DNA of 64,000 bases from Zhengitettix transpicula (GCA_037074705.1 CM073591.1:159010532-159074531), one strand, 5' to 3'. Shown: positions 48,301 through 57,566, counted from the first letter of the stretch. Numbers and translations are program-made. Notes: generated by a model from the sequence alone, not told the origin.

Positions 48301-48640
48301 ATTCCACAATTGGATATGACGCACTCAGCTTCACCACGTCACACAAGTTGTCATTCACACTTATATCCTCGTCAGCTATTGGGTACTTACCATTTCGGTA
48401 GAGGAATCCCAGGGACGCCGGGACGCCTGCCTTCCAGCGGGGTATAGTCACGAAGATCCTGTCACCCCAGGCCTCGACGCCCACTGGGATATTGTTAGCG
48501 GGAATGAAGCGCCGCGACGCGAGGGCTTCGGCCCGGGCAGAGTCTGAAGGGAATTCGAAGTCCAGCTGTCTCCAACGGAACCTTTCATCGAGGTTTCCCG
48601 CCAGGACGGCGGGCAACAGGAACAGCACCAGAGGAAGCAT
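23957..48640 (-). CDS. Yellow / major royal jelly protein family member, complete, 5 exons, 446 aa
   Basis: Coding exons in transcript order: 48640-48391, 30094-29841, 25674-25472, 25205-24944 and 24328-23957. All introns are GT-AG and the phases add up exactly (1341 nt, 447 codons with stop). Residues 1-15 (MLPLVLFLLPAVLAG) form a signal peptide. Then come the family landmarks: IPVGVEAWGDRIFVTIPRW, LRPYPTWQWHEL, CGRLWVLDTGV, EDSFFANIAVEV, WRVSHNYFHSDPL, IEFQWTDGLFGLALS and RTLWVLTDRMP. These fit the six-bladed beta-propeller of secreted Yellow proteins (cuticle pigmentation and related roles). The last 20 residues are hydrophobic, unusual for the family. I cannot decide which yellow paralogue it is. 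Intron 1 is 18.3 kb. Confidence 0.95.
24450..24605 (-). repeat. Copy of the MITE-like repeat end (as at 17452)
   Basis: GCCTGAAGAAAGGAACAAGG (24511-24530), CCAGAAACGTT, GTGTGGTATTTATATCATC and CTTCTTTTGTCTGTATTTG match the right end of the 17.45-17.86 kb element nearly base for base. The stretch at 24458-24500 (AGCCAAATACAGGCAAAAGA) is its inverse, so this is a collapsed, terminal-repeat-only copy in yellow-family intron 4. Confidence 0.65.
24944..25205 (-). CDS. Yellow-family exon 4
   Basis: The acceptor TTTTTGTAG precedes 25205 and the donor GTAAGT follows 24944. It encodes GIEFQWTDGLFGLALSAPN, LYFHPFSSTNEFVVPTSVL and SRGPKTQSCASFMDEKSGVL. It leaves in phase 0. Confidence 0.95.
25472..25674 (-). 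CDS. Yellow-family exon 3
   Basis: The acceptor ATTACAG precedes 25674 and the donor GTAAAA follows 25472. It encodes VLKEDSFFANIAVEVVPG, AYAADLGAYGLVVYDW and WRVSHNYFHSDPLAGEY, central propeller blades. It leaves in phase 2. Confidence 0.95.
25675..26605. other. Yellow-family intron 2, left part: unclassified
   Basis: No transposon protein was recognised. At 25920-26210 the sequence contains more CpG than its neighbours (GGCCTCGATCGAAGTGGGAG), which suggests an inserted repeat of unknown family. Confidence 0.35.
26610..28560 (-). mobile_element. jockey/CR1-type LINE relic with endonuclease end and RT
   Basis: On the minus strand, 28556-28240 encodes the end of the endonuclease (FNLHNIIKDP..., LIDAFFLN, SLSDHNCLVLYL, the last with the SDH catalytic signature). 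Then follow a linker (near 28100-27800), the RT core QGSILGPLLFLIFINDLPP and IFADDTNLF (27545-27430), and the C-terminal block FFRELGILPVPCIYIMEMV (26970-26915) with HNTHVHNYVH. The N-terminal RT motifs around 27560-27700 are largely lost. It sits in the yellow-family intron 25675-29840 and in the same orientation as that gene. Confidence 0.88.
28562..28885. other. CpG-dense, GC-richer segment of unknown origin
   Basis: About 18 CpG in 300 bases, in a neighbourhood with only a few per kb, and a clearly lower AT content. The + strand opens with FARVNNAIRQAAEGTI, which looks protein-like and resembles the endonuclease-RT linker of some LINEs, but the reading breaks up. The abrupt start right at the edge of the LINE relic suggests a separate, fairly young insertion. 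Confidence 0.5.
28886..29840. other. Yellow-family intron 2, right part
   Basis: AT-rich, CpG-poor. On the minus strand 29290-29245 reads GCCTGAAGAAGGTATAATTA...CCGAAACGTTTATTG. This is the same CTGAAGAAGG...GAAACGTT tail motif as the Penelope-like relics, probably a heavily truncated copy. Confidence 0.45.
29841..30094 (-). CDS. Yellow-family exon 2
   Basis: The acceptor TTTCTAG precedes 30094 and the donor GTATGT follows 29841. It completes an Asp codon split with exon 1, which supports the 18-kb splice. It encodes LRPYPTWQWHEL, VKADGCGRLWVLDTGV and LVFDLNNDKLIRTIVFPES. Confidence 0.95.
30095..30535. other. Yellow-family intron 1, segment next to exon 2
   Basis: AT-rich DNA with no recognisable feature. 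Confidence 0.3.
30536..32430 (+). mobile_element. RTE-type LINE relic (endonuclease to RT C-terminus)
   Basis: The 5' leader carries CTGCCGGTCCCAAGCCCGGA (30575-30594), typical of this LINE type. Then come the endonuclease start LGSWDVRTLLQPGKLQELV (from 30733), the IVNSYAPTNKQDEAY block (30970-31015), LGDLNAQLGKEE (31087-31121), QIDHVLINRKKK (near 31285) and the RT. The RT gives VKQGDLL (near 31530), YADNIIL (near 31640), YLGSIVNGNNVIEEEIKSRI (31815-31875), LLRPIVTYAAETWTLKDSD (31970-32025) and a C-terminus near 32390. Numerous stops and a TATATATTTATTTATTTATT expansion near 30880 show it is dead. It is antisense to the yellow-family gene. Confidence 0.9.
32431..33520. other. Yellow-family intron 1 segment across the CpG boundary
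   Basis: No protein block was recognised. CpG becomes frequent from about 32.75 kb on. The part next to 33520 should have been the leader of the LTR element described next, but no gag coding block is visible. Confidence 0.35.
33524..34484 (-). mobile_element. LTR with adjoining tRNA-Lys primer-binding site (truncated LTR retrotransposon)
   Basis: The LTR at 33547-34484 (about 938 bp) starts TGTAAT and ends ATTACA, a 6-bp terminal inverted repeat. On the minus strand the LTR is followed after AATT by TGGCGCCACAACGTGGGCC (33543-33525). This matches TGGCGCCCAACGTGGGGC, the complement of the insect tRNA-Lys(CTT) 3' end, apart from one inserted base and one end mismatch. The element therefore ran leftwards, but no gag or pol follows. 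The rest has been deleted or replaced. Confidence 0.65.
34738..34936 (-). mobile_element. tRNA-derived SINE, about 180 bp, with target-site duplication
   Basis: The minus strand from about 34922 gives a tRNA-like head: A-box-like TGGTGTAGGGGTCAGAGTGA and the B box GGTTCGAATACC (near 34869-34858) in a CCCGGGTTCGAATACCGGCC context. A body without tRNA pairing follows, and an A-rich tail AATAAATTAATAAAAAAAG (34767-34749). Flanks GATGACCACTTT (34738-34749) and GCTGACCATTTT (34925-34936) are an imperfect target duplication. The cloverleaf stems do not close well, so it is not a functional tRNA gene. Confidence 0.75.
34937..37125. other. Yellow-family intron 1 segment, mostly unclassified
   Basis: CpG-normal intron DNA. 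The only assigned element is a MITE-like end at about 36003-36140 (CCAAATAACAGACAAAATTA, ATCACACAACGTTTTTAAAA, AAGAGCCG-type inner block, then GAACTCAAAAG). It matches the left end of the 17.45-kb element in the same order. A poly-C run lies at 36749-36757. Confidence 0.45.
37138..37440 (+). repeat. Unclassified interspersed repeat, copy A
   Basis: AGGGTAATCCGCGTGGTGGC then AACTCCCCTTTAATAGCATA (37169-37188) begins a unit that is repeated directly at 37434 and appears inverted at 60690-61035. Copy A carries a poly-C run (37366-37379) and ends with GGGCAACAGGCTACTTGAGG leading into copy B, so A and B are head-to-tail. Confidence 0.75.
37434..37765 (+). repeat. Unclassified interspersed repeat, copy B
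   Basis: Copy B starts GAGGGTAATCCACATGGTGG, then CTTCCCTTTAATAGCATAGG, GATGCGTAAGGGTAGAGGAA and CAGTTTAGAAGGAAACTGGC, and reaches ATTAGGAATAGAGGACAACT. This order is mirrored, inverted, at 60690-60955. The 167-codon open frame starting at 37592 begins inside it. The family is about 300 bp and shows no protein, no tRNA head and no clear inverted ends. Confidence 0.75.
37766..37940 (+). mobile_element. mariner transposase scrap
   Basis: FFIDYLKKRKTINCEYYANL (37783-37842) followed, after a one-base shift, by AKMKVLFHLDSAPVHK (near 37880-37925) corresponds to the central mariner block with the second catalytic Asp region. Nothing of the rest of the element could be traced. It is joined to copy B of the interspersed repeat. 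Confidence 0.75.
38097..38560 (+). pseudogene. PIF/Harbinger-type transposase N-terminal relic
   Basis: RRRMKMRRLNRLIWVHPNNE (38139-38200) matches the R-R-WVHP-N start of Harbinger transposases. A 143-codon frame stays open to 38528, with LLERCLKSSGRMTRNMLRFL and, near the end, RRALVAFGDKF, reminiscent of the LRFLATGDSF block. The DDE catalytic core is absent. It is a decayed fragment. Confidence 0.55.
38561..42325. other. Yellow-family intron 1 segment, unclassified
   Basis: CpG-normal DNA with no recognised protein. GTCAGGTCGGGTACTTCTGG (about 38877-38896) is a dispersed motif shared with 16889. Confidence 0.35.
42328..42485. repeat. Possible short MITE
   Basis: GCCCATATTCATAAATGTGA (42331-42350) and, inverted, GCTCCATATTCGTAGAATGA (42484-42465 on the minus strand) could be imperfect ends of an element of about 155 bp containing GGCCACAGCCACAAGC. 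A Harbinger-like scrap begins only 120 bases to the right, so it may be a relative. Weak evidence. Confidence 0.35.
42605..42725 (+). pseudogene. PIF/Harbinger-type transposase scrap
   Basis: The + strand reads ELRKFEDKFFYYFRMGIENF followed by NDILTRTEKSIQ, the block that follows the WVHP motif in Harbinger transposases (FF-YFRM...F--LL). It is closed by TAATAG-rich AT sequence on both sides. It is not contiguous with the 38.1-kb scrap and could come from another copy. Confidence 0.6.
42726..48390. other. Yellow-family intron 1, promoter-proximal part
   Basis: About 5.7 kb of CpG-normal DNA with no recognised protein, apart from a poly-G run at 42951-42961. A CpG-dense patch at about 44640-44850 (CGCGAACCGCAGAC, GCGTGACGTCACGACG) stands out and includes a full TGACGTCA cyclic-AMP-response-type palindrome. 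It could be regulatory or an unrecognised exon. Confidence 0.35.
48391..48640 (-). CDS. Yellow-family exon 1 (signal peptide)
   Basis: The start at 48640 is chosen because it begins directly with the signal peptide. An in-frame upstream ATG at 48742 would add 34 charged residues before it. The exon ends with GTAAGT at 48390-48385, in phase 1. It is CpG-rich, unlike the later exons' surroundings. Confidence 0.92.
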
Positions 48641-51600
48641 TTCGCTGACTGACTCCGCGGCAGCGCTGCTCCGCTTTAAGGGCAACCCACATCCACGCGC
48701 TCTGACGGCGGAACTGACGTCAGCTGCTACTTCCACGACCAAATTCTCAATTTCACTTTTTCCGTGAATAAATGATCAGTCATTTTGATAATCTGAAACT
48801 GCTCTTTTAAATGCTCAATGGGAAATTCGGCAGAAAATCAAAACTAAGCGTTGTGTTTCATAGAAAGATTGAAAATAGCGTAAACACCGGACGTTAAAAT
48901 AATTAAAATTGTTTTATTATCTTCAAGCGCAGCTACCAGCATTGAATTTGGTTCGAGGAAATAGTTTCTTCAATTCCGTGAATACAGTTCAGGGTATTAT
49001 GTAATACTGGATAGTCGTAAAAGGTGGAAAGAAAAAATAGGAAGCATATGAAATTTGGTGTTTCAGAAAAAAAAAGAAGTTTCATTGGGCAAAGAAAAGA
49101 GGAATCTGCTTTAGAATATATCGGATAGGTGTGTATTTAGAACAAGTTACTGAGTTAAGTAGACAAACATCTGTGTGACATTCAAACTAAGAAAAAATAT
49201 TTTCATCCTATGTGAATTATAAAAACAAGAAGTTATCCCTTTTTCCATTTTTTTTAAAAGTCCCTTCCATTCGTTCGCCTTTGAGAAGGCCAGAAAATTG
49301 TATTGTCTCATCTCCAGGAGTTTTGGATCGCTTAGACAAATTTAGTCTAAATAACGTTAACCTTTATTTATGCGTTGCAATTTGCTTACGCTGAATTATA
49401 TTTTTCGTATGCTGATTGGCTTTATTTTTCTAATGCATTTCGTACATCATTGTTCCAGTATCAAGTTCTTTTGATTTTTTATTACTTCTTGACTCTCGCC
49501 TTCTCTTGACCACAAAGGTTTCATCCGAAGATAATTGGGAATGGTGAATGGCAATTTAAGATAGCACCAAAGTCATCAACACCTTCGTTTTCCGTCCCAG
49601 CAGTTTCAATCAGATTTTGGAAAGTCTAATATTTTGTCTCAATATGGTGGACGGCATTTTGGTATTGTAATGTTTCATCTGGATCGAGGATCTTTATTTA
49701 TTAGATATTTAATTTTATATAACATATTTAATTAGGTTGCATGGGAGAAATGACTCACAATAATTAATCAATTATATTTTATTAGCAAAATTCCATAAAG
49801 ATCCTGCTCTCGTTAATAATTTAAATTCCAACGACTAATTTACAAAATAAATTAAACCAAAAAAAAAACAGAGACATTTTCGAACAAGGGTTGTTGGGCC
49901 AAAATACTGTGGTGATATGACTTGAGCCGACTTTGATGGTATTATTTCCCGTACATTAACACTAGGAGATCAGGTCAAGACTTCGCAGATGTGCTCAGCA
50001 TGACGCTGCAATCCCACGTAATTCCAGGAAAACCTCCGAACAGACTAAAATCTAACTCCACATAAATTAAAAACCAGCTTCTACAAACTAAAATCTTACT
50101 TCTAAAAACTTAAAATCACATAACTAAAATCAGTAAAATGTAACTTCGATAACTAACTCATGAATAAAATTTAACCAACTTTCGCTTACACATAAGTTTT
50201 TCGAAATTTCCCCACACGGGGTCTAGGATTCTGCAGTTTTTACCCAATCGGAATTAGATTTGGGCCCCCACAAATCTCAATTTCTTAATTAGCCTCACCC
50301 CCTCCGGGGGTCTCGTGGCCAAAATCAGGGGCGTGGGAAGACATGGTCGCGTTGGCGCCAATCTGGTAAAACATCTTGTCTTAAAATTTCGTGACCAAGG
50401 ATTAGCCGAGGCCAGTCACTCAGAATTTTAATCTCTACAAAGGACTGCCTCCTCGGGGTTGCTTTCATAACCTGGGATGCGACCCTTGACCCTTGCCAGT
50501 CCCAATCCGAAAAGATCAATTTCTCAACACATTTTATTTCGTAAAAATAATACATAAAGAATAAAATAAATTAACCACAATTAATTAATCTCGCTTTTGT
50601 ATACCTACAGTATCAATAATTATTGGTGTTTCTCCGTATAACGGGAAAAGTTTCGTCGTAATCGGTTCGACAATTTTATTGTGAGAGACAAAAAGTTTTT
50701 CATGTGGACGATGACAGCTCGATATCGCTAAGAATCTTCTCGGGGCTCTATACAACAACAAAAATTAGTTCCATTGCAGTCGGTTTAGATCACATCGGTT
50801 TTGGATCCCGTAATGCAAGATACGCAAAGATAAAATAAAATCACTCTATTCTAAACGTTGTTCAGATATAATAATTATTTTTTTTATGTAAAGGGAGAAA
50901 TTAAATTCCCAAATCTGTATGTTCTTCTTGAGTGATGAGAGAAGGATCAAGAGTAATCTCATACACACATAAATCACTTGAAACTCTGTAACCTTTATAA
51001 AATATGTCATATTCAGTCAGTCCTATATAGCAGCTAAACATCAATGAGATAAGAAAAACCTTCACACGTCTTTGTGTGGTGTTTAAGGATTTTTTTAAGA
51101 AATGAAATGTATTTCTGTTACTACAGATTTAAAAAAGTTCATGTTTCTAAAATATAGGAAACTAAAATTTGACTATCGAAAAGTTATTTTTCAGGCCTTC
51201 CACTGCTTGCGAATACGTTGAATGTAAATAGCAAAGTCAAATTTAACGGAGTATACCGAATAATTATAATTCGAAAACCCCATCCCCCACTTCAGCTCAC
51301 AAATAAACGAACGAAGTAACCAAAATTTATTATCTCCGAATTAACGGTTCAATCACCACAATTTTTTAAATCATTTAATATCTGACATAAAAATGTTTTT
51401 AAATTCTAATTTGTTTCGTTATAACTCTGATTAAAGCAATCAAACCAGCTGCTGCCCGCGACTTTGTTCCCGCGGATTTTGGTTTATTCAAAACAATAAA
51501 ACATAGATATCTGAATTCATTTAAAAAATATATAGGCTAATTATAAAATTTATAATTTTGAAAAGAATCATCTGTATAATGCATATAAAATTTCGTAACA

Positions 51601-52230
51601 AAAATGTACAAATTATATAATAAAGTTTTCAAAAACCGACAAATAATAAGTGTGAAAAATACATACCATAGGTCGCTTCTACAATTTTCTCTTGTGCAGA
51701 GGTAAAATATTAGGAACATTTGAAAAAAGTCAGAAAAATTTGAGCGTCGGAAACGAAAGCTTGAGTTGTACTTCATGATTTTTAAAAGCACCTACTGGTT
51801 TTACTTCCCCACCAGAGCATATTAACAACAATTGTAGACACGTAGTGTCGTAGTTTTTCACGCCGATTATTGTTCGGTTTTTGGTTACTTTACTGTAGTA
51901 TTACTAATTTGAATAAGATACAGGAAACATATGTTTTCAAAATGAACGAATTAGAACTAAAAATTTTGATAAATTACGAGGCTTCTTCAGAAAGTAAGTT
52001 TTCTAATCAGCATGCATGTGTCAATCCGTGGCCAAGCTTCTTTATGCCCTCCTCGAAGAACTCTCCCGCCAGCTCCATCCCCCACATAAGATCCTCTATC
52101 TGAACCTGCTCGTTAGTTGAAAATTTAATTCAATCCATGCTTTCATCTTCGAATTCAAATCGCTCAAGAAACTCGCAGGCGCTATTGACACGATTTTTGA
52201 TTGGTTATAGTTTTTTAAAAATCTGTTTAT
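48641..52230. other. Upstream of the yellow-family gene, unclassified
   Basis: No gene was recognised. GCTGCCCGCGACTTTGTTCC (51452-51471) followed by CGCGGATTTTGG resembles a terminal block common to a widespread arthropod repeat. At 50343-50362 the minus strand has TTGGCGCCAACGCGACC, a weaker primer-binding-site-like match. Confidence 0.35.
48645..48682 (-). promoter_or_regulatory. Candidate core promoter of the yellow-family gene
   Basis: On the minus strand an arthropod-type initiator TCAGT (A at 48650) lies 10 bases before the chosen ATG. A TATA-like CTTAAAG begins about 29 bases upstream of it. The spacing is right, but the resulting 5' UTR would be very short and both motifs are weak. 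Confidence 0.3.
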
Positions 52231-52237
52231 GTATATA

Positions 52238-53274
52238 CGAGGATTGTTCGATAAGTATGATAAATTGTAATGAAAGATCGAGAATTTTTCACTTTCGCGC
52301 CATTAAACCGAATTACATGAAGTTCATGCGGACTCTGCACCAGCATTGAAGATAATTTACTTCTAGATTAATGAATTTAAACGAGGTCGCAGAAGCACAG
52401 ATGAAACTCTCTCCAGCCGCCAAATTGAGGTCACGACTCAGAAAAGCATCGAAAAAGTTCACAATATCGTAATGAAAGATCGCAACTACAAATTGCGTGA
52501 GGTAGCTGATGCCGTATTCTTCTCAACTGAACAAGTGTATTTCATTCACCATGATAAACTGGCCATGAAAAAGCTTTGGGTCTGATGAGTTCCGCGAATG
52601 TTGACATTGGACCAAAAACAGATTCGGAAAAACATTCCTACGCAGAATATAGCAATGTTTAAACGTAACCCATTCGACTTTTTGCACAGATTCTTAACCG
52701 TGGATGAAACTTGGAACCAGCACTAAAGTTCAAAGACCAAAATTAATTAAAACAATTGACAAAAGCTGGTGAAAGTGCACCGAAAAAGGCGAAGACCATT
52801 TTGTCAGCTAGAAAGGTCTTTTGAGAGATTCAGGGTACAATATTCTTAGATTTCTTAGAAACCATTGTTGTTGGATCGTTTGAAACGGGTGCTGATTGAG
52901 AAACGACTAATATTATACTGTTTCACCAGGACAATGCGCCAGCGTACACAGCAGCAGTCTCAATGCCGAAAGTGTACGAATAACAATTGGTTTCTCATCT
53001 TCCCTATTCACAAGACCGAGCACAAAGTGACTTCTTCTTGATCTCGAACTTGAAAATTTGGCTTGGTGGGAAGAAATTTTTATCAAATGAAGAAATGGTC
53101 GTGACAGTGACGGAATATTTTGCAGACTTTGACATAACCTATTTTTGTGATGGGTTGAAAACACTGGGCCAAGTGTATAGCCAAGGAAGGAGACTATATT
53201 GAAAAATAAAGTAAGTTTTGTGTATATAAAAAAAAATATTTTTGCTACATTTTTAACTCATCAAACAACTCTTG
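52238..53274 (+). mobile_element. mariner-type transposon relic, about 1.04 kb
   Basis: The ends are inverted repeats: CGAGGATTGTTCGATAAGTA on the left and, on the minus strand, CAAGAGTTGTTTGATGAGTT on the right, each flanked by TA. The + strand encodes a decayed transposase: FKRGRRSTDETLSSRQIEV (52380-52430), FLTVDETWNQH (near 52690, first catalytic Asp in VDETW), FHQDNAPAYTAA (52920-52955, second Asp), LPYSQDRAQSDFFLISNLK (52997-53055, third Asp region) and WLGGKKF. Stops and several small deletions make it inactive. Confidence 0.92.
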
Positions 53275-54525
53275 TATTTTCTGTAGAAAGTTGAAAAATT
53301 AAGAGTTTTTACTAGATTTAGAAAGCCTTTACAATTCATCATGAATAATAAAGAGAATTAAATTACGAAATTAAATTTTTCCAATAAAAGTCTTTGTCAG
53401 TTTTCGAGGTCTGTAAAAAAGTAGACATTTATTCCGTATTTTAGGTGTTACGGCTATAACTAAAATGTTCCTTTTCTGATTATAGAAGAATTTTTTTATT
53501 GATATTTTATGGTCACGTAAATCTGTATGTTGTTGGTGACCTTCTTCTTAGTTATATGACAGGGTACATCATATTTTCTTTATTTCTAGGGCGAAGTTGT
53601 GATTACCTTCAGTACTTCTTAGATTAGGTGCACAATTTGGGCTCCGGATATAAAAGCTAGTACTGTTGTGATTGCCATTTGATCAATGCAGAAATATAAT
53701 TTAATTAGTCACTCTTTACTTAATTGAAAATTGTTCCGAATATTGAAGGTCTCTAACGGTTTTGGCGCGCCGCTTCTATAGTTTTTTTTTTTGGAAGCAG
53801 ATGAAGTAGTTATGAGATAATGTATTAAAACAAATAAGTTTCAGGAACAGGAAAAACGAGCAAACGCTCGAACCCAAGCCTTATGCATTTTATGGTAGAT
53901 GATTCTCCTGTTGAGGACCGCGGCATTGCTGTGAAGGTCTTGTCTTTGTTAGCATAAAGACCTTGAAGAGCATTACAACGAAAGCTTTAATGACTTGCAA
54001 ATTATTTTCTTTACCCTGACTAAGTATGTGAGAGATATAAAGTCAGAGTCTTCTCTGTCACTTCGAAATTATGAATAATATACAATTGTTCGCAAAGTTC
54101 TGCAAATATTTCTATGGAGGTAGATATACATTAATTCCTGTAATATTAATATAAAACGTAGAAATTTAATTTAATGCTGTCTTGAATATTCATTATTCTC
54201 AGTTTAAGGGTAAGCAACGTGCTTTATTAAATTATTTTGACGCAAATGGTTTTGATAATAGAAAAAGCTAAAGAGTACTGAAATGCAAAATAACTGTGTT
54301 CTTCACTTATCGTTGTCAAGCAATTATTGCTTTGTACTAAGACTACTATAGACCCTATAGATAATCTGGGCTTCAAGGATGTGGAATGAGTCATGAATAG
54401 TTATTATTACAATAATATATTATTTAAAATATACATAATATATTCATATTACATTGGGAATATTTTAATATTAAATTAATTCCGTCTGTTTATTAATTGA
54501 ATAGGAGGAGTGGCTAAGCAAAAAC
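53275..54525. other. Unclassified DNA
   Basis: No coding or repeat structure recognised. Confidence 0.3.
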
Positions 54526-54528
54526 GTG

Positions 54529-55290
54529 GTTAGTAATTTTTTAGTTTGATTTTATTATCCTTCAGCGGTTTAATATGTGGAAGCTTGTTAAATATACTGA
54601 TGCCATTAGAATGGACTCATTTCTGTGTAATTTATGGTTATTTGCCAAGTTTGATAACTTATTATTGTATTGATATTGTGCAAGTCTGAGTTGATGATGA
54701 ATACGTTTTCTGTTATTTATCACAAACAACATAAAAGATAGAATGTACTCCCATATAAGAGTAAGAATGTCCAATTTCTTGAAGACGCTTCTGTAATATA
54801 TTATTGAAGAATCTTGACATCTGTCCAACATCCATTTTCTAAGTAATTAATATTTTTCCTTTCCCTGAAATATTACCGAAAAACTATCCCGTATAGCAAT
54901 GACGAATGAAAATATGCCAAGTAAACTAACTAACTCATGTTCATATCACTTCCTTTTGGCGTTATTCTGACTGCATATGTGGCTAAACTTAATTTAGTTG
55001 CAAGTTAATTAATGTCAATTTTCCAATTTTAACTTTCTATCAACAGATAGTCCTAAGTATTTTTAACTATAAACTTCGCAAATTTGATTTATTTCTATTG
55101 AGTTAACTGATTATCAGAAACCCAGTGCTGTAGATGATTCAAAGCTTCATTGGTTTCTTCTTGTCTCTATTTTATCGTTTATAAAAAAGCTCACGTCGTC
55201 AGCAAACAAAATAACTTCAGAAAATAAAATGAAATAATGAGATTTTAATTCTTTAACGTTAATATAAATACAAGGGAATTTTTTGTATCA
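54529..55290 (-). mobile_element. LINE relic, RT C-terminal half
   Basis: The minus strand from 55220 gives EVILFADDVSFFINDKIE, then after stops KYLGLSVDRKLKLE (near 55050) and LVYLAYFHSSLLYGIVF (near 54930). FKKLDILTLIWEYILSFMLF (54780-54720) follows, and finally an HRNESILMASVYLTSFHILN block ending at 54562. The last 155 bases (54529-54690) occur again almost unchanged at 57567-57725, so the 3' end of this family lies near 54530. Confidence 0.82.
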
Positions 55291-56027
55291 ACTTTTTAAA
55301 TCAATGCAACATAATGATAATTTTAAATATTTAATTTAAAAACTCCTTTTGCATTGAAATTTTTTGAGCTCAACTGCGGTCTCGATATCATAGCTACAAA
55401 TTTTAATAATGATTACATTTACCCGTTGGAAGTGAAGTTCCTAGAATGTTCTTGTTGCTGAATTCACACCTTCACTAGTACTTCGCGACTATCCATTTAT
55501 GTTCGTCGGCATTGTTAAAATTTCACTCATCCTCCTCGACTTTCTCCGATAATTTCCCTCGAGATAACAGTCAATGCCCTTGGCAAAAGCATGTCTCTCG
55601 CCAATTTTGCTATACTATAAAATATTTCAGCTTACGCATCCACTAGTAAAGTTTTGGGAACTAATATTACATTTTGTAATTTGTAATATTCTGTAAGAGA
55701 AGAAAATTTCTTGAAGGCTCGTCCTACCGTTCCAGAAGTTGAAAACAGAAGAAAAAAAACGATCTTTTTTTTAGAAGACGACCAAGATGGCAAATTTCAA
55801 TGCGTCATTTGTTTCAGACTAGAAAGATAAACCTGCCCCTAATTTATTTCTAAAAAATGTATAATTGATACAGTTTATATAAATAAATACAATAAAATAC
55901 TTAATTATTTTTTTCATGCTCTAATAAAATTTGAAACATTTTATTATTTATTTTCTGTATTGTTGTCTGAGAAGCGTTGAGAACTCGACGTGCAACAATG
56001 TCACGTCGCGTATTGTTGATAAAAAAA
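55291..56027. other. Unclassified DNA
   Basis: No coding or repeat structure recognised, apart from AT-rich tracts. Confidence 0.3.
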
Positions 56028-56095
56028 TTATCTTCAGCGAAAAAGTCTGAAACGTTCGCAAAATCGGCGAATAATAACATATGGAATCTCACAAA
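56028..56095 (+). repeat. 65-bp direct repeat, left copy
   Basis: TTATCTTCAGCGAAAAAGTC, AAACGTTCGCAAAATCGGCG and AACATATGGAATCTCACAA appear here and at 59614-59678 with only small differences. The two copies bracket the Gypsy relic. The copies diverge abruptly on both sides. Confidence 0.85.
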
Positions 56096-56214
56096 AATTC
56101 TCCCTTCAAAGATGGACGAAATTTCGTTCATCTCTAAAGAAGAAGTGACATATGTCGTTGATTTTGTGTATCCTTACAAAGATTTTAACGTAAAAAAAAT
56201 ATGAATCATTGTTA

Positions 56215-56899
56215 TGAATAAACCTCATGTATTTCCTATCGTCTGGATGTAAAGGTATTTGTCATTACGAACTCGTGAAATCGGTTTTACTAAACGTGAC
56301 GGGCATCTAAACATATACATAATTTTCCGTCTTTTTTCTTTGCCACAACTAAAGGACTTAGGTATGAGGTTGGCGCTTTTTTGATAATGTCCGCTTTTAG
56401 CATCTCGCGAATTGTTATGTCGACCTCATTTTGGTACGCAATCGGAATAAATTCTTCCTTTAAATGGAGCCTCATTCGTTAACTTTATCCGAAATGGATA
56501 ATTTTTAGCGGCTTTCAAACGTGGAGAGAAAATATCTTCATATTCGCTAAGTAGGTCAAGTAGTTCTACCTTGTTCTGTGCTTCTAAATTACGGCATTCG
56601 TCTATCTTGTGCTGAATAACGGTCTGAAATATATCATTACTTTCCCTATGACTACTTGTGGACAAATCTTCCACGTGAGGGGGTGGGGGGGGGAATGAGC
56701 TGCCGGGCCAGAATCATTGTCTATACCCTCCGACTTATGCTCATGAAATATGACATCTTTGGCCAATACATTTAAACTTATACAGTTCTCTTTCTCTTCT
56801 CCTAAGAAATTAGCACCTATTATCATCGGGTATATTAAACTCTTCACTACGATCACTACCGATTCGACAATTTTACCATTTATTTCTACATTGATGTAT
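56215..56899 (-). pseudogene. Gypsy-type protease end and N-terminal reverse transcriptase, frameshifted
   Basis: YPMIIGANFLGEE (near 56830-56790) is the end of the protease domain. The frame changes at the G-rich homopolymer 56680-56693 and again near 56470. Between them lies the pre-RT segment (ELLDLLSEYEDIFSP). After them comes the RT start (VDITIREMLKADIIKKAPTS, SPLVVAKKKDGKLCICLDAR). It ends before the YXDD region. Confidence 0.82.
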
Positions 56900-57566
56900 A
56901 CTTACAGGGAACACGTTCGGAGGTTCGCTCCCGTGGCTCCTATCACTCTTCCTTGGGAAAACGGAAGTGTCGGAAGTCTTTCCTGTTCATTTAATTCCAT
57001 ATGTGCTTGTTCCGAAATTGCTGAAACTTCACTACCTGTGTCTATTAAAGAGACCCGCCTTAATTTACCCAATCTCATCTCTGTCACCGGAAATATTCTT
57101 TCATCGTGATTTTCTATTTCTCGATTGATTATATTGCACCTCACCGCGTGATATTTGGTTATAGGCACCGCAGAATGGTTTATTCGGTTAAACGTTGAGT
57201 GCCTTATCCCGTTAACCGTTTTAGTTTTCCCGTTCACAAGTTGATTTTTACTGCGTCCGTCTCTCACTATTCCAGACCATGTGGGTGAGTGAGGATTTAA
57301 TTGGTTATTAATAACGTTCAGATTAGGTCTTATTTCTTCTGTGTTACATCGCTCATTTGATTGAGTAGAATTAGGATTTAGTCATCTGGGTTTATGTTCA
57401 ATAAACTCTCTGCCTTGGACGACGTGATGTATCTTCCTCGAAGTGGTAGTTTCTATCACTTTCGCGGTAATTTTTAAAATTCTGTGAATGATAATAGTTT
57501 TGCCTATGGTTATTGGGACTAGGTGTCCCTACTCCACCTCGAATATCTGCGATTTTTCAAATTACT
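56900..57566 (-). pseudogene. Gypsy-type gag end and aspartic protease
   Basis: The stretch 57566-57400 is rich in Asn, Arg and Tyr, as is common before the protease; no CCHC knuckle was seen. From 57267 the frame is open and contains RVSLIDTGSEVSAIS (near 57055-57010), the DTG active-site motif of a retroviral-type aspartic protease, followed by GATGANLR. Confidence 0.8.

Noticed and set aside
48199..48767. Plus-strand open frames over the yellow-family exon 1
   Set aside because: They are antisense shadows of the GC-rich exon 1 and have no family resemblance.
50343..50362. Second LTR/primer-binding-site junction
   Set aside because: TTGGCGCCAACGCGACC is only a partial match, GGCGCC is a palindrome readable on both strands, and no LTR boundary could be found.
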